64,000 nt of DNA from an uncultured Clostridia bacterium. GTDB lineage: Bacteria > Bacillota > Clostridia > Christensenellales > Borkfalkiaceae. How positions within the stretch are numbered: the first letter of the stretch is position 1; every line of letters begins with the position of its first letter. The position numbers and the translations under genes were made by a program. The notes below the pieces were generated by a model. It was not told where the DNA came from. It did no database searches and saw only the letters and a list, made by a program, of their open reading frames with translations. Shown here piece after piece: positions 24,817 to 32,791 of the stretch. The stretch lies in NCBI GenBank assembly GCA_934248055.1, contig CAKQKI010000003.1, positions 124,001-188,000 of the forward strand, given 5' to 3'.

Positions 24817-25326
24817 TTATCTTACAGTTAAAAGAAGTTTATTTATCGGCGAAACGAAGCAAAGCGAAGTTCCCGCAAACGCGCCCGCAACCGCCTGCAA
24901 AATCTGAAACGGAAGTTTTGTTAACGCGTATTCGGGAGTAGAGTAAATAAACGCCCTGCAAAGCGAATAACCCGCTATCATAATGATTGCTCCAACCGAA
25001 ACGGCGATTACCGAGCGCGCGATATTAAGTTTTTCCGCCTTATATCCGCCCGATATAAGCGAAACGGAAACAGCCTGCACTCCCCTTACGCCGAGAGATA
25101 TGAACATAGTCGTCTGATAAAAGAAAAAATCCCCTAAAAACGCACCTATTCCGCCTACCGCGAATGCGGAAATCGGGTCTAAAAACAACGCGGCAAAACA
25201 AATAACTATATCGTTAAGATAAAAGCCGCCGCCCGGCACGGGTATACGAAAAGAACTAAGAATAACGTTCAGCGCGGTAAGCATGGCAACCACGCACAGT
25301 TTTTTTGCCGTGAACTTAATACTCAT
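24817..25326 (-). CDS. ECF transporter S component, vitamin uptake
   Basis: A 169-residue membrane protein with about five or six hydrophobic segments. The N-terminus LCVVAMLTALNVILSSFRIPVPGGGFYLNDIVICFAALFLDPISAFAVGGIGAFLGDFFF follows the S-component pattern of ECF transporters (small N-terminal Ala-rich helix that docks the energising EcfT). The substrate is not identifiable from the motif alone. It is divergent from a PLP-binding MocR regulator, which in Firmicutes often controls vitamin B6 uptake or synthesis, so a B6 vitamer is the best guess (inference). AAGGAAA lies before the ATG. Confidence 0.8.
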   Translation of the reverse strand: MSIKFTAKKLCVVAMLTALNVILSSFRIPVPGGGFYLNDIVICFAALFLDPISAFAVGGIGAFLGDFFFYQTTMFISLGVRGVQAVSVSLISGGYKAEKLNIARSVIAVSVGAIIMIAGYSLCRAFIYSTPEYALTKLPFQILQAVAGAFAGTSLCFVSPINKLLLTVR

Positions 25327-25357
25327 AAATATATTTCCTTGACTTTTGATTTTTTAT

Positions 25358-25416
25358 ATTATACAATAAATTTGGTAATATTAAAATAACCAAAACGATA
25401 TAATTTTTTATAACCA
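25358..25416. promoter_or_regulatory. Divergent promoter/operator region between ECF S component and MocR gene
   Basis: Minus-strand TATAAT (25363-25358) serves the ECF gene; plus-strand TATAAT (25399-25404) serves the MocR gene. Between and around them are TTGGT (25372-25376) and ACCAA (25389-25393) as an inverted repeat, and TAACCA repeated directly at 25387-25392 and 25411-25416. MocR/PdxR proteins typically bind combined direct and inverted repeats, so this is a good operator candidate. The MocR transcript would start only about 7 nt before its ATG, with no Shine-Dalgarno. Confidence 0.6.
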
Positions 25417-25417
25417 G

Positions 25418-26461
25418 ATGAAGTACGAAGAAATTTATGAAAAAGTAAAAAACGGAATACTGTCGGGAGCGTATAAAAGCGGAGATAAACTCCCGTCGAA
25501 ACGCGCGCTTGCCGAAAGCAACGGAGTAAGCGTTATAACGGCAGAACACGTTTACGGCTTGCTCGAAAGCGAAGGATATATCGAAGCGCGCGAAAGAAGC
25601 GGTTATTTCGTAATCGGTCCGAGCGCGGTTTTCGATTCGGGAAAGCCCTACAAAATAGAACCGTCTTTGCCGAAAAACGATTTCGGCGAATATTTTCCGT
25701 ACACGCTGTACGCGAAAGCCGTGCGCGCTGTTTTAAGCGAAAGCGGTGAAAACGTTTTAAGAAAATCGCAGGATTCGGGGCTTACCGAACTAAAAATCGC
25801 AATAAAAAACTACCTTTTGACAAGTCGCAACGTAAAGATAAACGAAAATAACGTAATAATCGGAGCGGGCGCGGAGTATTTATACGGTCTTATTCCCGAA
25901 ATTCTCGGTAAAAGCGCGATATACGGGATTGAAAACCCGTCGTATAAAACGATAAAAAAGGTTTACGCTTCGCGCGGGGTTATAACAGACGACTTAACTC
26001 TCGGAAAAGACGGCATAAAAACCGAAGAACTTAACCGCACGAAAGCAAGCGTTCTTCACGTAACGCCCTATCGGAGTTATCCTACGGGCGTCAGCGCAAC
26101 GGCAGGCAAAAAGCGCGAATATCTCGATTTTATCAAAAGCCGCAACGGATATATCGTAGAAGACGATTACGATTCGGAATTTTCACTGAACGCACGGCTT
26201 ACCGAAACTCTTTTTTCTCTCGGAAGCGACAGGGTTATATATATAAACACCTTTTCGAAAACCGTTTGCCCCGCAATCCGCGCGGGATATATGATACTGC
26301 CCGACAAACTTCTGAAAATTTACAAAGAAAAGGCAGACGGCTATTCCTGCTCCGTTCCCACGCTCGAGCAACTCGTTCTTTGTAAAATTTTAAGCGACGG
26401 CTCTTTTGCGCGCCACATAAGCAAAGTAAGAAGAAACCGAAAAAATAACTTGCCGCGATGA
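25418..26461 (+). CDS. MocR-type regulator (GntR + aminotransferase-like), C-terminally short
   Basis: 347 residues. Residues 1-70 are a GntR winged helix (YEEIYEKVKNGILSGAYKSGDKLPSKRALAESNGVS). From about 95 it is a type I aminotransferase-like sensor domain, with VEDDYDSEF near 248 and the PLP-lysine motif NTFSKTVCP near 280. MocR proteins are usually about 450-490 residues. Here the chain stops at HISKVRRNRKNNLPR, where others continue through the C-terminal small domain, so roughly 100 residues are missing. Only 73 nt separate the stop from the next gene, so the missing part is deleted rather than frameshifted. It may be a decaying or a minimal regulator. Confidence 0.8.
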   Translation: MKYEEIYEKVKNGILSGAYKSGDKLPSKRALAESNGVSVITAEHVYGLLESEGYIEARERSGYFVIGPSAVFDSGKPYKIEPSLPKNDFGEYFPYTLYAKAVRAVLSESGENVLRKSQDSGLTELKIAIKNYLLTSRNVKINENNVIIGAGAEYLYGLIPEILGKSAIYGIENPSYKTIKKVYASRGVITDDLTLGKDGIKTEELNRTKASVLHVTPYRSYPTGVSATAGKKREYLDFIKSRNGYIVEDDYDSEFSLNARLTETLFSLGSDRVIYINTFSKTVCPAIRAGYMILPDKLLKIYKEKADGYSCSVPTLEQLVLCKILSDGSFARHISKVRRNRKNNLPR

Positions 26462-26534
26462 AACAACGCCGAATTAAACGGCGTTTCGCTGCGCGCAGGT
26501 TATTTTTGATTTATTTTCGATAAACCGCGGCGAA

Positions 26535-28037
26535 TTACTCGGTTACCGTAATGCGGCTTACTTTTCGTATCCGCTTAAAGTCTTGCTTTGAAAAGTAAGA
26601 TTTAATTCTCTCTGCCGCTCCGTAACCCTGCTCTGCGGCTATGGGAAGACCGCCCGGCGCTTTAAGCCACTGCGAAGCGACGCACGCGTTTGAAATCCCC
26701 TTTATTCTTTGCGGTTTTCCCACGGGTACGGCGTGGCTCGGCAATATAAAACTCATATACGCGCCCGACGGCTCTCCCGTATACCTGTTGTAAGTTGCGG
26801 GCGTCCACACGTCTATTATTCTTATTTTACCTTTAAGAACGGGGAATTCTTTTTCTATTGTTTTAACCACGGCGCCCGCAACGAGTTCTTTTTTGCGATT
26901 ATACGCCGCCCTGTCTTTTTTTCTCAGCGCAATCCACCTTTCTGCATAATTTCCGCACACGAACGACATCGTCTGAACGAGCGTCGCGTTTTCTTTATTG
27001 TTTGATTTTATATACGGAAAAGTTCTTAAAGCAAAGGTTTTTCCGAGTAATTTTTCGTATAAACCGAACGTTTTTATAACCGTTTCGTCTTCAAACGGAA
27101 GCACGTTGGAAGAAATTTCAAGCGCGGTATGAAAACTCGAAAACACGGGCGTTCTGAAATCGGAAAGCCCGTCTTTCACGAATTTAGGATACGGCATTTT
27201 AAGAATTTCGCCGTAAGTGGTTCTTATATCCGAAGCGAAAACGAAATAATCGCCCCGCAATTCTTCGCCGTTATCGAGAAAAACGCCTTTTATTTTACTG
27301 CCCGACACGTCTACGCCCGTAACCGCGCTGTTTAAAATGAGTTTTCCGCCGAGAGTAAGGTATTTCTGAACCATTCTCTTGCTCATTTCAAGCGAACCGC
27401 CTTCTACCACTCCGCCGTTTTCCGCGGTAAAATGAGCATACGCGCATATCAGCCCTATCGCAGCGAACGGACCGCCTATATATCCGCCTATCGCCGATCT
27501 CAGCGTTTCGTTTTTAAATTTTTCAGACAACTCTTCTATGGTTAACGAAAGGTATCTCAAAAGACCCGCTCCGCCCGATAATTTTCCGAAAAACCCCGCC
27601 TTTTCGTCGTGATTTTTACCGCATAAATCGCATATTTTCCACATGTTCTCTACGGCGGATATAAATCTTTTTATCTCTCTTTTATCTTCTGGCGCGAGAG
27701 TTAGCATATCGCGTTTTGTTTTATATAAGTCTTTGCCGAGCGAAACGGTTTTATCGCCGTGCTTGTAAGTATAAAACGCGTCTGCGGTATAAATTGCGGT
27801 ATTTTCTGTTATAGCCCCCGTTTCGCGCCAGAGTTTATAGGTTTGCGTGGACGGGTTGGTGCCTGTCAGCCAGTGAACGCAGTTATCTATTTCGTAACCT
27901 TCTCTTTTCCAGCCCGTAAGATTGCCGCCCGCCGTGCGATGCCGTTCTACAATTACCGTTTCAAATCCGTTTTTAAGCGCGTAAATACCTGCCGTAAGTC
28001 CCGATACTCCGCCGCCCGCAATTACTATTTCAGCCAT
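26535..28037 (-). CDS. FAD-dependent oxidoreductase (phytoene-desaturase/CrtI-like)
   Basis: A 500-residue flavoprotein. The N-terminal dinucleotide-binding motif GGGVSGLTAGIYALKNGFETVIVERHRTAGGNLTG (residues 7 onward) and the DNCVHWLTGTNP segment place it in the NAD(P)/FAD-dependent carotenoid-desaturase or retinol-saturase-like group. The C-terminal MSFILPSHAVP and GGLPIAAEQGYGAAERI complete the FAD site. No carotenoid genes are nearby, so the substrate is unknown. It is a single gene with a GAGGTG site and is divergent from an HNH-like gene. Confidence 0.8.
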   Translation of the reverse strand: MAEIVIAGGGVSGLTAGIYALKNGFETVIVERHRTAGGNLTGWKREGYEIDNCVHWLTGTNPSTQTYKLWRETGAITENTAIYTADAFYTYKHGDKTVSLGKDLYKTKRDMLTLAPEDKREIKRFISAVENMWKICDLCGKNHDEKAGFFGKLSGGAGLLRYLSLTIEELSEKFKNETLRSAIGGYIGGPFAAIGLICAYAHFTAENGGVVEGGSLEMSKRMVQKYLTLGGKLILNSAVTGVDVSGSKIKGVFLDNGEELRGDYFVFASDIRTTYGEILKMPYPKFVKDGLSDFRTPVFSSFHTALEISSNVLPFEDETVIKTFGLYEKLLGKTFALRTFPYIKSNNKENATLVQTMSFVCGNYAERWIALRKKDRAAYNRKKELVAGAVVKTIEKEFPVLKGKIRIIDVWTPATYNRYTGEPSGAYMSFILPSHAVPVGKPQRIKGISNACVASQWLKAPGGLPIAAEQGYGAAERIKSYFSKQDFKRIRKVSRITVTE

Positions 28038-28103
28038 ATTTCACCTCTTGAAAAATTATTTACTTTTTTATGAAAATTTAAACGCCGTTTTCATAAACGG
28101 GTG

Positions 28104-28115
28104 TATAATATAGGT
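28104..28115 (+). promoter_or_regulatory. -10 box 6 nt before the HNH-like gene (leaderless)
   Basis: TATAAT at 28104-28109 followed by ATAGGT and ATG at 28116, so the transcript would begin at the start codon. No usable -35 or Shine-Dalgarno is seen. Confidence 0.55.
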
Positions 28116-28556
28116 ATGAAACTTAATTTCGAAATGCTGCCGTCTGCGGCGTGGAATTGCAATTTAAGAACGGTTTTATCCAAAAAAGGTTGGGATTTTA
28201 TCAGAAAAGACGCTTATTCGCGCGCGGGCGGACGCTGTTCCGTTTGCAACGCCGAAACGAATCGCCTTGAAGCGCACGAAGTGTGGGAGTTCGATAAAGC
28301 CGAAAAAAAACAAATTTTAAAAGACGTTATCGCCGTTTGTCACGCGTGCCATTCGGTTATTCATATCGGAAGAACTCAACTTGCGGGATTTGAAGACAAG
28401 GCGATAAAACACTTTGAAAAGGTAAACAAAACCGATTTTCAAGGCTATATACGCGCGCTTAAAGAAGCAAACGAAAAGTGCGCGGAGTTGTCGCGCGTGG
28501 ACGAATGGTCGCTCGATTTAACCTGGCTGAAAAGATATATCCCCGACGACGAATAA
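28116..28556 (+). CDS. HNH-like zinc-binding protein
   Basis: A 146-residue protein with an HNH-nuclease-like arrangement: GGRCSVCNAETNRLEAHEVWEF gives a CxxC pair followed by the first His, and CHACHSVIHIGR gives a second CxxC and His. This is the zinc-ribbon core seen in many HNH proteins, although the catalytic Asn/His set cannot be assigned with confidence. The remaining 60 residues are helical and charged. No phage or restriction genes are near. I start it at ATG 28116, because an upstream GTG overlaps the -10 box. Confidence 0.65.
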   Translation: MKLNFEMLPSAAWNCNLRTVLSKKGWDFIRKDAYSRAGGRCSVCNAETNRLEAHEVWEFDKAEKKQILKDVIAVCHACHSVIHIGRTQLAGFEDKAIKHFEKVNKTDFQGYIRALKEANEKCAELSRVDEWSLDLTWLKRYIPDDE

Positions 28557-28640
28557 TTTTCGTGACGCCGTGTTTCGGCAATATTTACCGCGCTCGGCGG
28601 TTAGTTTGAACGCAGTAACTTGTTGCTATGCAGGACGAAC

Positions 28641-28685
28641 AAAAAGTACCCTGCGGCTGTAAAATCAAGCCGCAGGGTACTTTTT
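28641..28685. terminator. Very strong bidirectional terminator
   Basis: An 18-bp perfect stem, arms 28641-28658 and 28668-28685, key part GTACCCTGCGGCT, with a 9-nt loop. Each arm carries five A or T residues, so it works in both directions. It lies between the convergent HNH-like gene and the ABC permease. Confidence 0.9.
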
Positions 28686-28728
28686 ATAAGAAGCGAAACG
28701 CCGTTATCCGAAATATTAAAAAATTCCG

Positions 28729-28765
28729 ATGCCAGACAAGAATAATTGAAGCCCTGGTCTGGCAT
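28729..28765. repeat. 9-bp inverted repeat ATGCCAGAC / GTCTGGCAT
   Basis: Arms at 28729-28737 and 28757-28765 with a 19-nt spacer, 13 nt beyond the ABC permease stop. The rest of 28557-28777 contains only this and the strong terminator. It may be an additional minus-strand 3' hairpin. Confidence 0.45.
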
Positions 28766-28777
28766 ACAACGCAAGCG

Positions 28778-29677
28778 TTACTTTTTTTTGTATTTGGAAG
28801 CGGTTATAATAACGTAAATGCCCGCAAGAAGAAGAGTTGAAGCGATTAAAACTATATACGACGCTCCGAGACTTACCTGATGGTCCCAAAAATTTACCGA
28901 GCAATCGAGTCCGTTTTTAATATTTTCAATCACTTCTGACGGAAAACCCGCTTCCGCCATTTTTCTCGTCGCGCCGGAAATCGCGTGGGTTTTTATAACG
29001 GCAGTGCCGTAATTTCCGGGCAAAAATCCCAGAATCCTTTGCAATCCTTTACCGAAACTCGCAACGGGCATATACGCGCCGCAAATAAAGCCGTATCCCG
29101 CGGAAACAATCGTTCCTATTCCCTGAACCTGTCCGCTCGTTTTAAGGAACGAATTTATCACCGAAGCGAACGAAACGCCGAAAGCGGTAAGCAAAACGAC
29201 GTCGAGAACAATCAGCAAAACGTCTGAAAAAGTATAGCACCAACCTTTAAAACTTATATAAACAAGGCATGCCGCCGTCGCGCCGAGAGTAACGATAAGC
29301 GTTGATATAAGCGACGATATAAAATACGAAACGGCAACCACCGAACGTTTTGTCGGCGTTACGAGCAAATCTTTTTCCACGCCGCTTACTTTATCGTTTA
29401 CCATTAACGTGTTCGAGCAGAACGCCACCGTAACGCATGAAACCGAAAGAAGCGAAGCCATCAACTGCCCCGAAACCGTTGCGTTTACTATCTTATCGCT
29501 TATCGTAACCCCCGCGCTTCTAAGCGAAGCATAAAAACTGTCTTTATAAACGTCGGCTAAAAAAGTAACGTATAAAACGAGCAGGATAATCGGAGTTATC
29601 AGCGACGTAAAAAACGTGCCTTTATCTTTGAAAAAAACTTTAACGTTTCTTTTCGTTAAACAAAATAAACCTTTCAT
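28778..29677 (-). CDS. ABC-2 type transporter permease
   Basis: A 299-residue permease with about six membrane helices and a large extracellular loop (ADVYKDSFYASLRSAGVTISDKIVNATVSGQ). The pattern ILLVLYVTFLADVYKD and GTIVSAGYGFICGAYMPVASFGKG is typical of ABC-2 exporters of the DrrB/NodJ type. It starts 3 nt after the partner ATPase stop. The cassette is TetR-ATPase-permease, often drug or bacteriocin efflux; the substrate is unknown. Confidence 0.9.
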   Translation of the reverse strand: MKGLFCLTKRNVKVFFKDKGTFFTSLITPIILLVLYVTFLADVYKDSFYASLRSAGVTISDKIVNATVSGQLMASLLSVSCVTVAFCSNTLMVNDKVSGVEKDLLVTPTKRSVVAVSYFISSLISTLIVTLGATAACLVYISFKGWCYTFSDVLLIVLDVVLLTAFGVSFASVINSFLKTSGQVQGIGTIVSAGYGFICGAYMPVASFGKGLQRILGFLPGNYGTAVIKTHAISGATRKMAEAGFPSEVIENIKNGLDCSVNFWDHQVSLGASYIVLIASTLLLAGIYVIITASKYKKK

Positions 29678-29680
29678 ATA

Positions 29681-30589
29681 TCAGTCGTTATCTCCCGCTC
29701 TTCTCCCCGTAACCGCAAGGAATACGTCGTCCATTTTACCCTTTTCCACTTCAAAATCTTTAAAAATATCGGGGTAAGCGGTTATTAAATCGCGAGCCTC
29801 TTCGGTATTTTTTACGGCTATACGGTAGCCGCCCGCCACCGCTTCGTAGGTTTTTGAAAGTTTTGTAACGTCTTTTTCATCAACTCCGTAAACGGTAATA
29901 AAATCGCCCGTATACTTATTTTTCAATTCTACGGGGGTGCCTTCCGCAACGATTTCGCCTGCGTTCAGTATAACAACGTGGTCGGCTTCCGCCGCTTCTT
30001 CCATATAGTGCGTCGTTAAAAACACGGTCATACCGTCGTTTTTCCTTAAATCTTTAACAACCTTCCAAAGCGTTTTGCGCGTTTGCGGGTCAAGACCTGT
30101 TGTCGGCTCGTCGAGAATAAGTATCGCGGGACTATGAATAAGCGCGCGCGCAACGTCTATTCTCCTTCTCTGCCCGCCCGAAAGTTTTCCGAGCGTTCTC
30201 GGCAAAAGGTCTTTAAAGTCGAGAAGTTCCGAAAGTTCTTCGATTCTCGCCTTCGCTTTTGCGCCGCTTATTCCGTAAAGCCCTGCGCGCGTAAGGAGAT
30301 TATCGTAAACGGAAAGACAGCCGTCAAGCGCTGAACTTTGAAAAACAACCCCCGTTTCGCCGCATATTTCAGCCATATCGGACTCGATGTTTTTTCCGTC
30401 TATCGTAACCGTTCCGCCGTCTTTTTCAAGCGTTCCCGAAATTATTGAAATGGTGGTTGACTTTCCCGCTCCGTTCACGCCTAAAAAAGCGAAAAGTTCG
30501 CCGCGTTCAACCGAAAACGACAGGTTTTTAACGGCTTGCAAATTGCCGAAACTTTTGTTAAGATTTTCTATTTTTATAATTTCACTCAT
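29681..30589 (-). CDS. ABC transporter ATP-binding protein (DrrA-like)
   Basis: A 302-residue ATPase with Walker A GVNGAGKSTT near residues 38-47, signature LSGGQRRR near 140, Walker B ILILDEPTTGLD and H-loop TTHYMEEA. The C-terminal part (VYGVDEKDVTKLSKTYEAV...) is the DrrA-type extension. It is in an operon with the permease, downstream of a TetR regulator. Confidence 0.93.
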   Translation of the reverse strand: MSEIIKIENLNKSFGNLQAVKNLSFSVERGELFAFLGVNGAGKSTTISIISGTLEKDGGTVTIDGKNIESDMAEICGETGVVFQSSALDGCLSVYDNLLTRAGLYGISGAKAKARIEELSELLDFKDLLPRTLGKLSGGQRRRIDVARALIHSPAILILDEPTTGLDPQTRKTLWKVVKDLRKNDGMTVFLTTHYMEEAAEADHVVILNAGEIVAEGTPVELKNKYTGDFITVYGVDEKDVTKLSKTYEAVAGGYRIAVKNTEEARDLITAYPDIFKDFEVEKGKMDDVFLAVTGRRAGDND

Positions 30590-30636
30590 ATTTAAAAGAG
30601 CGATTACCCACGGGCAATCGCAATAACCGAAAGCAA

Positions 30637-31209
30637 TTATTCGTTGATGCCGAGTACGGTGTTAACCGTTTTTCTCACTTCTTTTTCGGATTCGTCTACA
30701 AACTCTTTTTCGGCGTGAATAATAATACTGCCCACGCCGTGAGATAAAAATACCGCCGTAAGATGAGTATTCATTATCGGTTTTGCGCCGTTTTCAACGA
30801 GAATTTTTATAATTTCTTCGATATACGGATCGATAATCGTAAGAGCCTGCTCGCGAATGGAATAGCGCACGCTCGCATGAACTTTTCTTGCGTATTTTTC
30901 GCGAAATTCTGAGACCTTTTCTCTCATAAACCCGAAAAAGCGGAAAAGCGAATGATACGGATTTTTTCTTGCTTCTTCAACGAGAATTTCCGCTTCTTTC
31001 TTATACGGATCGAAAAACCTTACTATAACGTCGTTGTAAAGCGCGTCTTTACTGTCGTAATAATAGTAAAAAAGACCTACTTCGCAACCTACTTCTCTCG
31101 CAAGTCCCCTGATACTCGTACCGTCAAATCCGTTTTCGAAAAACAGTTTTGTACCCGCTTCGATCATTTTCAATTTAGTTTTCTTTTCGGTGTCGGGCTT
31201 TCTTCCCAT
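30637..31209 (-). CDS. TetR-family transcriptional regulator
   Basis: 190 residues. The N-terminal helix-turn-helix is clear (MIEAGTKLFFENGFDGTSIRGLAREVGCEVGLFYYYYDSKDALYNDVI). The C-terminal helical ligand-binding domain has no recognisable specificity. It is first in the TetR-ATPase-permease cluster, so it probably represses that exporter. GGGAGG precedes the ATG. Confidence 0.9.
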   Translation of the reverse strand: MGRKPDTEKKTKLKMIEAGTKLFFENGFDGTSIRGLAREVGCEVGLFYYYYDSKDALYNDVIVRFFDPYKKEAEILVEEARKNPYHSLFRFFGFMREKVSEFREKYARKVHASVRYSIREQALTIIDPYIEEIIKILVENGAKPIMNTHLTAVFLSHGVGSIIIHAEKEFVDESEKEVRKTVNTVLGINE

Positions 31210-31274
31210 CGTACTTACCTCCCGTTTTATTATTACGCCGTTTAATATTACTTTATATGCAATATCGAAGCGTT

Positions 31275-31745
31275 TTATCTTTTTTCAGAGTCGGAGTTAC
31301 TTTTCCCGATACGGAAAATCTTTTTTATGACGGCTTTCGGAAAACGCAGAACTTTCCTGAGCCAGATATATCTCGCGTAAGTGTTTTTATAAATAAAATA
31401 GCAAAAAGATTTATCTAACAGAATATGCTTTTCGCCTTTATAATACCCGCGCATAACGCCGAGAATCTGACAATCTTTAACGCCGTATTCTAAAAAATAG
31501 TGATTATCCCCGCAAAAAACGTAACTGTCGTTTTCAACGCGCATAACGCGGTGCAGAACGTAAGTCCCGTCGGCGCGCTTGTAAAGCGCTATATCTCCGC
31601 GTTTAAGACGTTCGTTCGTCGAATAAATTTCAACCCTGTCACGCCCCGTTTTAAGCATAGGAAGCATGCTCGTGCCTTTAAAATCTATTAAAATATACCC
31701 TATTTCTTCAAGCGCGGATTCGAGCGAATTATTCTTCGATTGCAT
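31275..31745 (-). CDS. S24/S26-type peptidase in an HprK/PqqD trio
   Basis: 156 residues. The serine motif GTSMLPMLKTG and the later RGDIALYKRADGTYVLHRVMRV match the Ser and downstream GDI/HRV boxes of signal-peptidase-like (S24/S26) serine proteases. There is no N-terminal membrane anchor. It overlaps the PqqD-like gene by 17 nt and is the last of three coupled genes. In RiPP systems such peptidases remove leaders, but no precursor was found. The C-terminal third is Lys/Arg-rich. Confidence 0.75.
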   Translation of the reverse strand: MQSKNNSLESALEEIGYILIDFKGTSMLPMLKTGRDRVEIYSTNERLKRGDIALYKRADGTYVLHRVMRVENDSYVFCGDNHYFLEYGVKDCQILGVMRGYYKGEKHILLDKSFCYFIYKNTYARYIWLRKVLRFPKAVIKKIFRIGKSNSDSEKR

Positions 31746-31971
31746 TTATTTCTTTGAGTTTTGCCACGAATTCGTCAATATCTTCGCGCGCGGTTTTTTC
31801 GTCCACGTCGTATTCGGAAGTTAATTTTTCAAGCAATTCTTCGCGCGTTATCCCCGCTTTTATGTTTTCGAATAAAAACGCGCCCGTTTCGTTAAGGGTA
31901 AAATAACCCGAAAACTTTTTAGCGGCCTCTCCGATCGCTATAACGACGAATTTGTCCGCCATTTTTTTCAT
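31729..31971 (-). CDS. PqqD-family peptide-chaperone-like protein
   Basis: 80 residues. The pattern FVVIAIGEAAKKFSGYFTLNETGAFLFENIKAG...TREELLEKLTSEYDVDEKTAREDIDEFVAKLKEINAIEE is the PqqD winged-helix fold, which binds leader peptides of ribosomally made modified peptides (RiPPs) for radical SAM or lasso enzymes. I chose ATG 31971, because AAAAAAGG lies 7 nt upstream. An ATG 24 nt earlier lies inside the upstream gene. No radical SAM enzyme or cyclase is nearby. Confidence 0.8.
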   Translation of the reverse strand: MKKMADKFVVIAIGEAAKKFSGYFTLNETGAFLFENIKAGITREELLEKLTSEYDVDEKTAREDIDEFVAKLKEINAIEE

Positions 31972-31984
31972 TATAAAACCTTTT

Positions 31985-32710
31985 TTAATTTTCATCGCTT
32001 TCCTCTTTCAATATATATCTGAAACTCGTTTTTGCCGCTTCTTCGGAAATATTGCACCACAGTTTATAAAAATCGCAGTTGTCGAGCATATCCGTTAAAA
32101 TATCCGCGGCGTTTAACGCTGCCGTTTCACCTTCGGGACGATAAGTCTGGCGGAAAAGAACGTCCAGAGCGTCCGCCGGGTCTATTTTTTCGACTTTATT
32201 AGTCTCTCCCCTGAGCAAAATCGTTATCGCTTTCAGTTCGGCGCGTATATTGTTTCCGCGGCGATGTTTTCCCGACCACGGAGAACCGTAAACGTAAATT
32301 TTACCGTCTATAACGCGAACGAAAGGCTTATCGTCGTTAATGTAAGTGAGATCGTCGCCCAGCAGTTGCTTTAAAAGTTTTACGTGAGTAGACTTTCCCG
32401 TGCCGCTCGGCGCGGTAAAAAGAAAACCTTTGTTTTCGTATTTCACGCTCGAACAATGGAACAACAAGGCGTTGTACTTTTCAGCCGCAATTTCGGAAAA
32501 TTTCCGTAAAACAGCCACGTTTTCGTTAATGTCGTAATTAAACGAAACGTTCGGAATATTTTCGGCGCGCACGTCGCTTTCCGTAACCGAAGCGACTATC
32601 TGAGTCGGCTCGTCACCGTAATATTCGTAATCTTTAAAAAATTTTTCCGTGAACTCGCGGCTGTAACCGAATTCGGCAACAATATCCGCTATCTTATATC
32701 TTTTTTGCAT
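31985..32710 (-). CDS. HPr-kinase/PEP-carboxykinase-like protein
   Basis: 241 residues. A P-loop TAPSGTGKSTHVKLLKQLLGDDLTYINDDKPFVRV and GSPWSGKHRRGNN resemble the kinase core of HprK-like proteins. Such proteins occur in lasso-peptide and other RiPP clusters (kinases phosphorylating the peptide) and elsewhere with PqqD. True HPr kinase has a different N-terminal domain, missing here. It is first in a tightly overlapping three-gene operon with its own consensus promoter and +1 hairpin. Confidence 0.7.
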   Translation of the reverse strand: MQKRYKIADIVAEFGYSREFTEKFFKDYEYYGDEPTQIVASVTESDVRAENIPNVSFNYDINENVAVLRKFSEIAAEKYNALLFHCSSVKYENKGFLFTAPSGTGKSTHVKLLKQLLGDDLTYINDDKPFVRVIDGKIYVYGSPWSGKHRRGNNIRAELKAITILLRGETNKVEKIDPADALDVLFRQTYRPEGETAALNAADILTDMLDNCDFYKLWCNISEEAAKTSFRYILKEESDEN

Positions 32711-32717
32711 AAAATTA

Positions 32718-32773
32718 AACTACGGACAAACCCGCCCGTAGTTAAGTATAACATTTATTTAAATTGTTGTCAA
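32718..32773 (-). promoter_or_regulatory. HprK-like operon promoter with +1 inverted repeat
   Basis: On the minus strand: TTGACA (32773-32768), 17 nt, TATACT (32750-32745), then immediately an 8-bp inverted repeat AACTACGG / CCGTAGTT (arms 32743-32736 and 32725-32718) starting at about +1. The repeat ends 7 nt before the start codon. No Shine-Dalgarno is visible in that short gap. Confidence 0.75.
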
Positions 32774-32791
32774 TATTAAATTTAAACGATT

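Noticed and set aside
28628..28840. A plus-strand ORF of about 70 codons starting MQDEQKVPCGCK
   Set aside because: It is the translated form of the 18-bp terminator hairpin and the end of the antisense ABC permease gene; there is no Shine-Dalgarno and no protein-like conservation pattern.
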